Shown piece after piece: positions 59,412 to 64,000 of a stretch of 64,000 bases of DNA. A program made the translations under genes and the position numbers. The notes under the pieces are model-generated. The model was not told the DNA's origin. It was given only the letters and a program-made list of their open reading frames with translations, and did no database searches. Where the stretch lies: contig JBAXWB010000003.1 of the NCBI GenBank assembly GCA_037128595.1, positions 1 to 64,000 on the forward strand, read 5' to 3'. The DNA is from a bacterium. Lineage in GTDB: Bacteria > Verrucomicrobiota > Kiritimatiellia > CAIKKV01 > CAITUY01. Positions within the stretch are counted from its first letter, which is position 1; the number at the start of each line of letters is the position of its first letter.

Positions 59412-60155
59412 ATGAACAAAAAAGCAATGATGGTAGGGACGCTGGTGTTGACGATGGGCCGGTTCGCCATGGGGGCAGATATGTGTGCGGCGGCAGGGAG
59501 CATGCAGGGACCTGCCGAGGGCTCATTTTCAGGGGTCGTGTTGGAAACAACGAATGCCAGCCGCTATACCTACGTTCAGATCGACACGGGCAAAGAGAAG
59601 ATCTGGGCAGCCGGACCGGTATTTGCGGTCAAGGTTGGCGATCGGGTGACGGTTGAAGGGGGCATGCCCGCTAAGAATTTCAAGAGCAAGGTGCTGAATC
59701 GGACCTTCCCGGACCTCACTCTGGCCGGCTCCATTACCCTGGCAGGAAGTGAATGCCCCGCCCCGGCAGGGGGGGCTGGCAAGCTGCCGGCCGGGCACCC
59801 GATGGTAGCCCGGAAAAACGGGCCGGCGGCCCCGAACATGCCCTCCATCGAAAAGCCGGAGGGCGGCAGGACGGTGGCGGAAATCTGGTCAGGCAGAGCG
59901 GCGTTGTCCGGAAAGACTGTTATCGTCCGAGCCAAAGCGGTGAAGGTGACTCCGAAGATTCTAGGGATGAACTGGTTGCACGTGCGTGATGGATCCGGTG
60001 CCGAAGGCAATAACGATTTAGTGGTCACCACCAAGGCTGAAGTGAACGTCGGGGATGTGGTTACCGTGAGCGGCACGTTGAACACGGATAAGGATTTCGG
60101 GTCAGGTTACAAATACGATGTTATTCTGGAAGACGCCACGGTCATTGTAAAATGA
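59412..60155 (+). CDS. secreted OB-fold-like protein with two repeats
   Basis: The product is 247 residues from ATG 59412. Signal peptide (end near FAMGAD). Two OB-type units: about 38-110 (GVVLETTNASRYTYVQIDTG) and about 155-245 (GKTVIVRAKAVKVTPKI, MNWLHVRDGSGAEGNNDLVV), the pattern of NrfJ/DUF4920-like periplasmic proteins often found beside cytochrome c genes. It may help c-heme maturation or bind metals; the role is unproven. Confidence 0.7.
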   Translation: MNKKAMMVGTLVLTMGRFAMGADMCAAAGSMQGPAEGSFSGVVLETTNASRYTYVQIDTGKEKIWAAGPVFAVKVGDRVTVEGGMPAKNFKSKVLNRTFPDLTLAGSITLAGSECPAPAGGAGKLPAGHPMVARKNGPAAPNMPSIEKPEGGRTVAEIWSGRAALSGKTVIVRAKAVKVTPKILGMNWLHVRDGSGAEGNNDLVVTTKAEVNVGDVVTVSGTLNTDKDFGSGYKYDVILEDATVIVK

Positions 60156-60243
60156 CCGTGTGAGTGGTTGAGTTGTCAGGCTGCTGCGTTGTTAAGTGAA
60201 AGCCTTTTGCCCTCAACAACTTAACAACCTGGCAACTTAAACA
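60156..60243. repeat. word repeat with inverted halves between convergent genes
   Basis: GTTGAGTTGTC and GTTGTTAAG words on the left are inverted by CAACAACTTAACAACC on the right, giving a hairpin between two convergent genes that may terminate both. A related word string (AGTTGTTAAGTTGTTGG) lies at 59352-59397. Confidence 0.6.
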
Positions 60244-61962
60244 CTATGAGTTTGCCGTGGGGGGCGTTTCCTTCGCCTCTTCCCCCTCCGCCGCTGCCAG
60301 CGTCTCCGTATCCAGCGCGTGTTCCTCGTGATACAGATGTTCCGGCATGCGGCCATCCAGGCAGGCCGTGTTGATGGGGTAGACATCCGGATCAAAAATC
60401 ACGTGGTAGAAGTGCCAGACAATAATGGCGAGCACCGCCAGTATGGCCTCATAGTAGTGGATGGTGATGGCCACATCGATGACCCAGCGCGGCGCCCACG
60501 CCGTGATCTGCATCTTGAACATAATGATCAGGCCGGTAAGCCCCATGATCAAAGTGCCCCATACCACTGCCCAATATTCCGCCTTCTCTCCATAACTGAA
60601 CCGGCCGAACGCAGGCTTCGGGGCCCTCGGGAAAATCAGGTAGCGGAGATTCCCGATGACATCCAGGACATCCTGCGGGCAGGGGAAAATGTCCTTCACC
60701 AGTTTGCGGCCTTCCTTTGCCCTGATAATATAGATCGTGTGATACACCGCCAGGGCCATCATGACGGCGGCCGCGGCACGGTGTCCGACGCGCCGGACGG
60801 TTTCGCTGGAGCCCATCAGGTAGTGCAGCCAGGAGTCGGGATAAACCAGGGCAAAGCCCGTAATCGCCAAGGCGCTGAAACTGGTGAGTAAAAAGAAATG
60901 CTGATAGCGCTGGGAACGGGTCATGCGAATGACGGTCCGCTCTTTTCTGCTCCATAAAGCCTGGATTTTCCTGCGGAAAACAAGAATGTTATGGCCTAAC
61001 ATTCCTCCGATTACCCCCACAATCATGAGGATGTAAATATGGCGGATCCACCAGTTCAGGCGGTCGCCGGTACTCGCAACAGAGGTTTCGTCGAGATGGA
61101 TTTTTCCAAATGAGAAGTTTTCGTTAGCCTCCGGGTGACACTTGCGGCAGGTATTGACCATATTGGCTTTGTTGACGGAGGACTTGGGGTCCGAAGAGGG
61201 CAGCACGTTGTGGGCGCCATGACAACTGACGCAGTTGGCACTTTGGCTGGACCCTAACTTGGCCGACATGCCGTGATAGCTGGCGAAAAAGGTAGTGACC
61301 CGGTCGGATGATAGATTATTCCGGGCATTGAACCGCTCGGACGCATGGCAACGGCTGCAGACATCGACGGCAACCTTGAGTACAGACGCCGTTTTCAAAC
61401 TGCTCATCTGGTGGTCCGAGTGACAGTCCGTACAGGTCGGTGCATCCCGGATCCCGCGAGCCAGAGCCTTGCCATGGATGCTGTCTTTAAAGATGCCCAC
61501 CGCCTGGGTATGACATTTCCCGCAGGTGGTCATGAGCTGATCGTGGCTGAGCGGGGAGGCCGACATCCGGGCCGGGATGACGTCATGTTTTCCATGGCAA
61601 TCGGCACACGTGGCGGCGTTGGTGTTTCCCGCTTTCCGGGCTAGCCCGTGTGGGCCAGAGGTATAGGACTGGACGGCGTTTGTGTGGCAGGTGGCGCAGG
61701 TGACCGGCCTGGCAATGAACTTGTCCGGATGCGGAACCTCCGTGATGTCGGTGTGACAGCTGGTGCAGGTGTTGCTCGCATGAGTGGAGGTGGCGTACTT
61801 GGCCGCGTCCACAAAGAGAATCACGGTTTTCCCCGCAGCATCCTTTTTGGTCAGGCTCTTATCCTCGTGGCACCCGAAGCAGTCGGAATTATCGATGGCG
61901 CGGGCGCATAAGGGAAGCGTTCCTAATATCAAGGCCAGCCGCAGATAATGGTTCATGCGCAT
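60244..61962 (-). CDS. nonaheme c / membrane b-type cytochrome fusion (CbcL-like)
   Basis: The product is 572 residues. A signal peptide precedes nine CXXCH motifs (CFGCH to CRKCH, about 20-290). A membrane domain of four to five spans carries conserved His residues (cytochrome b561/FdnI type; AAVMMALAVYHTIYI, ITIHYYEAI, IIVWHFYHV). This is the layout of the Geobacter inner-membrane quinol oxidase CbcL. Start ATG 61962 has GGAG upstream and lies 11 bases after the previous stop, so it pairs with the next gene in an operon. Confidence 0.85.
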   Translation of the reverse strand: MRMNHYLRLALILGTLPLCARAIDNSDCFGCHEDKSLTKKDAAGKTVILFVDAAKYATSTHASNTCTSCHTDITEVPHPDKFIARPVTCATCHTNAVQSYTSGPHGLARKAGNTNAATCADCHGKHDVIPARMSASPLSHDQLMTTCGKCHTQAVGIFKDSIHGKALARGIRDAPTCTDCHSDHQMSSLKTASVLKVAVDVCSRCHASERFNARNNLSSDRVTTFFASYHGMSAKLGSSQSANCVSCHGAHNVLPSSDPKSSVNKANMVNTCRKCHPEANENFSFGKIHLDETSVASTGDRLNWWIRHIYILMIVGVIGGMLGHNILVFRRKIQALWSRKERTVIRMTRSQRYQHFFLLTSFSALAITGFALVYPDSWLHYLMGSSETVRRVGHRAAAAVMMALAVYHTIYIIRAKEGRKLVKDIFPCPQDVLDVIGNLRYLIFPRAPKPAFGRFSYGEKAEYWAVVWGTLIMGLTGLIIMFKMQITAWAPRWVIDVAITIHYYEAILAVLAIIVWHFYHVIFDPDVYPINTACLDGRMPEHLYHEEHALDTETLAAAEGEEAKETPPTANS

Positions 61963-61973
61963 AGTAATCTCCG

Positions 61974-64000
61974 TCAATGCATCAGCCGGGTGGTCATGGC
62001 CACGGCGATCAGGACCAGTAATATCAGCCCGGTACCGAAGAAGAGATAGCCGAAGGTTTTGGCGATTTCCTTCCAGCGGAACCACTCATCCCGGACGCGG
62101 TAATCGTCAAGTTTGCCTTCGGATTCCAGCCGGTCGTACCAGCGTTTCCGCTCGTGCAGCATCTCGGTTTTGGAGATGCGACCCGAAAAGATGACGGTGT
62201 CCATGGGGAATTTCTCGATCCGGAAATGCGTGTTGAAGAAGTGGAAGGTAAAGATAAAGCCCGCCGCCAGCAAGGCTTCATCGGAGTGCACGATCATGGC
62301 GACATTAATCACCCAGCCCGGCAGGAACCGGGTGAAGAAGATGGGGAACCACATCACCAGTCCGGAGACCCCGATCATGGCCACGCCCCAGAAGACGGCG
62401 AGGTAGTCGAACTTCTCCCAGTACGTCCAGCGGTCGAATTGAGGGCGCGGGCCCTTGCCGAAGAACCACTTCTGATGGGCGACGAACTGGCGCCAGTCAT
62501 CCAGATTCGGGATCATGGAATCGGGGCCGAACACGACGGACATCACTTTGCTGAAGGTCAGCCGCCCGGTGACGGGATCCAGCAGGTTCCCGCGTCCCCG
62601 CCAACAGGCGCGGAACCGGTCGGTCAGGTGCAGGGCGAAATACAGGAAGGTGATGATCGCCGCGAAATGGTGGAGCGAGCGTGCCACCGGGGCGCCGCCC
62701 AGGAGATTGAAGATGACCTTGGCCCAGCTCGTGTAATGGAATTTCAGCGGCATGCCGGTAATGACCAGCAGCAGGAAGCTGGTGACCACCATGATATGCA
62801 GCATCCGCTCGAACGGGGAGAAACGCGTAAACCACTGGTCGCCCACCTGGGTGCTGATTTTGGCTTCCCGGTAGGTTTTGGAGTCGTGGAGATAGAGATA
62901 AACGGAACGGAAGAGCCAGAGGGCCGTATGGAATCCGAAAAAGGCGAAGGTGCCCACCAGCAGGGCGGTCATGGAGAGGAAGACAAAATGGAGCAGGGGA
63001 TAATGTTCCCGGTCTTCCGGGTCGGCATGCGGGAGGTACTGGGTGAATTTTTCAGAGGCCCCTTCATGGCATTGACGGCAGGTTTGCACGATATTGGCGG
63101 AGGACAAATGGGACTCCGGGTTGGAAGGAGGCAGGATGTCGTGATGGCCGTGGCAGTCGTAACAGGCGGCCACTTGCGGGGCAGTGTTGGCGGAACCCAG
63201 GGCAATGGCTTTGCCATGATAGGTTTCCATGTAGTTGGCGAGGCGCGCCTGATGGCATTTGCCGCAGCGCAGGTCGCTGGCCGCCTTGAGGTTGCCGCCC
63301 GCCTGCGATTCGATCTGATGGGCGCTATGGCAGTCCGTGCAGACGGGACCGCGGGGATCGCCCTTGGCTAGCAGCTGGCCATGAACGCTCTTCATGTAGG
63401 TGGCCTCGACCCCTACATGGCATTTACCGCAGGTGTCGGCCACATGGGCGTGGTTGATGGAGGAGTTGCGGTCCACACTGCGGCGGATGGTGTGCACGCC
63501 GTGGCAGTCGTTACAGGAGGGGGCCACGATGAGCCCGAGCTTGAGCAAGGCGCGGCCATGGATGCTTTCCATGTACTGGCTGGCGGCTTGCGGGAATTTC
63601 ATCTTGTATTCTGTCGTCAGGTTGGTGTTGCTGTGGCAACGCGCGCAGGTTAAAGGCAGGTTGAGTTTGAATACCGGGGAGTTGCCCTGTTTGACAGGGA
63701 CAATCGCGTGACTGCCATGGCAGCTGGAGCAGGTGGCCGCGCCTGAGGCGCCCATGCTCTGGCTCACGCCGTGAATGCTGGCGGCGTATTCCTTGGCGAC
63801 GTCTTCGTGACAACTGCCGCAGGCAGGGGCCGCAAGCGATTCCGCATGGGGCAGTTCCTTGATCCCGGCATGACAGTCCGTGCAGGCGAGTTGGGAGTGA
63901 ACGGATTTTTTCAGATCCATCTCGACAATGTGCAGCGACTGGGTTTGCCCCATGACCATCCGGGTGAGGGTGGGATCATCGTGGCATACCATGCAATCGC
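61974..64000 (-). CDS. multiheme c / membrane b-type cytochrome fusion, 5' part outside window
   Basis: The frame is open to the right edge (first visible heme site CMVCH at the edge). Eleven CXXCH motifs are visible in the first 345 residues, then a transmembrane cytochrome b domain (spans near HFVFLSMTALLVGTFAFF, MLHIMVVTSFLLLVITG, HHFAAIITFLYFALHL, and two more) with paired His. It is homologous in layout to the downstream gene and transcribed first. It probably oxidises quinol and passes electrons to its heme domain in the periplasm. Confidence 0.85.
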   Translation of the reverse strand, partial: DCMVCHDDPTLTRMVMGQTQSLHIVEMDLKKSVHSQLACTDCHAGIKELPHAESLAAPACGSCHEDVAKEYAASIHGVSQSMGASGAATCSSCHGSHAIVPVKQGNSPVFKLNLPLTCARCHSNTNLTTEYKMKFPQAASQYMESIHGRALLKLGLIVAPSCNDCHGVHTIRRSVDRNSSINHAHVADTCGKCHVGVEATYMKSVHGQLLAKGDPRGPVCTDCHSAHQIESQAGGNLKAASDLRCGKCHQARLANYMETYHGKAIALGSANTAPQVAACYDCHGHHDILPPSNPESHLSSANIVQTCRQCHEGASEKFTQYLPHADPEDREHYPLLHFVFLSMTALLVGTFAFFGFHTALWLFRSVYLYLHDSKTYREAKISTQVGDQWFTRFSPFERMLHIMVVTSFLLLVITGMPLKFHYTSWAKVIFNLLGGAPVARSLHHFAAIITFLYFALHLTDRFRACWRGRGNLLDPVTGRLTFSKVMSVVFGPDSMIPNLDDWRQFVAHQKWFFGKGPRPQFDRWTYWEKFDYLAVFWGVAMIGVSGLVMWFPIFFTRFLPGWVINVAMIVHSDEALLAAGFIFTFHFFNTHFRIEKFPMDTVIFSGRISKTEMLHERKRWYDRLESEGKLDDYRVRDEWFRWKEIAKTFGYLFFGTGLILLVLIAVAMTTRLMH

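Noticed and set aside
62154-63371. Plus-strand ORF of 405 codons
   Set aside because: It is the reverse of the multiheme/cytochrome b gene. The minus frame has eleven CXXCH motifs and membrane spans; the plus frame is a low-complexity artefact of GC bias.
1-64000. CRISPR array or diversity-generating retroelement
   Set aside because: No regularly spaced identical repeats with unique spacers, no cas genes, and no reverse transcriptase near the tail fibres.

Overview
The window looks like one contig of a Gram-negative bacterium of the PVC superphylum, most likely Kiritimatiellota or Verrucomicrobiota. The best marker is a 50-residue lysine/arginine-rich protein at 11807-11959 that matches the small basic protein family of Chlamydiae/Verrucomicrobia. 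Outer-membrane barrels, lipoproteins, bactofilin and a ResB/CcsA-type cytochrome c maturation system agree with this. The phylum is inferred from gene content only.

Layout. (1) 1-2851: the distal end of an integron cassette array, with six complete cassettes separated by attC sites and all reading rightward; the integrase and attI would lie left of the window. The array stops exactly at an attC cleavage point and is followed by two gene remnants: a phage polyvalent-type protein fragment on the minus strand and the 3' end of a MipA-like outer-membrane gene (2852-4656). (2) 4657-13531: a chromosomal block with a TPR protein, cell-wall amidase, ArgC, bactofilin, ParB, M28 peptidase, DEDDh exonuclease, small basic protein, RsuA-type pseudouridine synthase and an SH3 protein. 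(3) 13853-48859: an apparently complete 35-kb Mu-like transposable prophage bounded by a perfect 25-bp terminal inverted repeat. Its early operon (HTH proteins, Gam, MuA, MuB and many tiny genes) is transcribed leftward from a central switch at about 22.7 kb. A C1-like repressor and the head, lysis and tail genes are transcribed rightward. (4) 48991-49078: tRNA-Ser(UGA), then a deacetylase-like gene. (5) 50400-64000: a multiheme cytochrome locus with at least 53 CXXCH motifs in five proteins, running off the right edge.

How the parts work together. In the cytochrome locus, a 9-heme secreted protein, a beta-barrel, a 20-heme lipoprotein, a tetraheme c554-like protein, ResB/CcsA-type maturation proteins and two tandem multiheme-c plus membrane-cytochrome-b fusions make a plausible chain from the quinone pool through the periplasm to the cell surface. 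The architecture resembles extracellular electron-transfer conduits (CbcL-like quinol oxidase plus porin-cytochrome complex). The prophage has a siphovirus-type late region with unusual cargo: a patatin-like lipase, a papain-like cysteine peptidase beside the holin, structural-region proteins with Sec signal peptides, and an OmpR-type winged-helix protein among the tail genes.

Scattered low-complexity word repeats (7178-7290, 8359-8440, 49877-49904, 59352-59397, 60156-60243) appear between host genes and once inside one.
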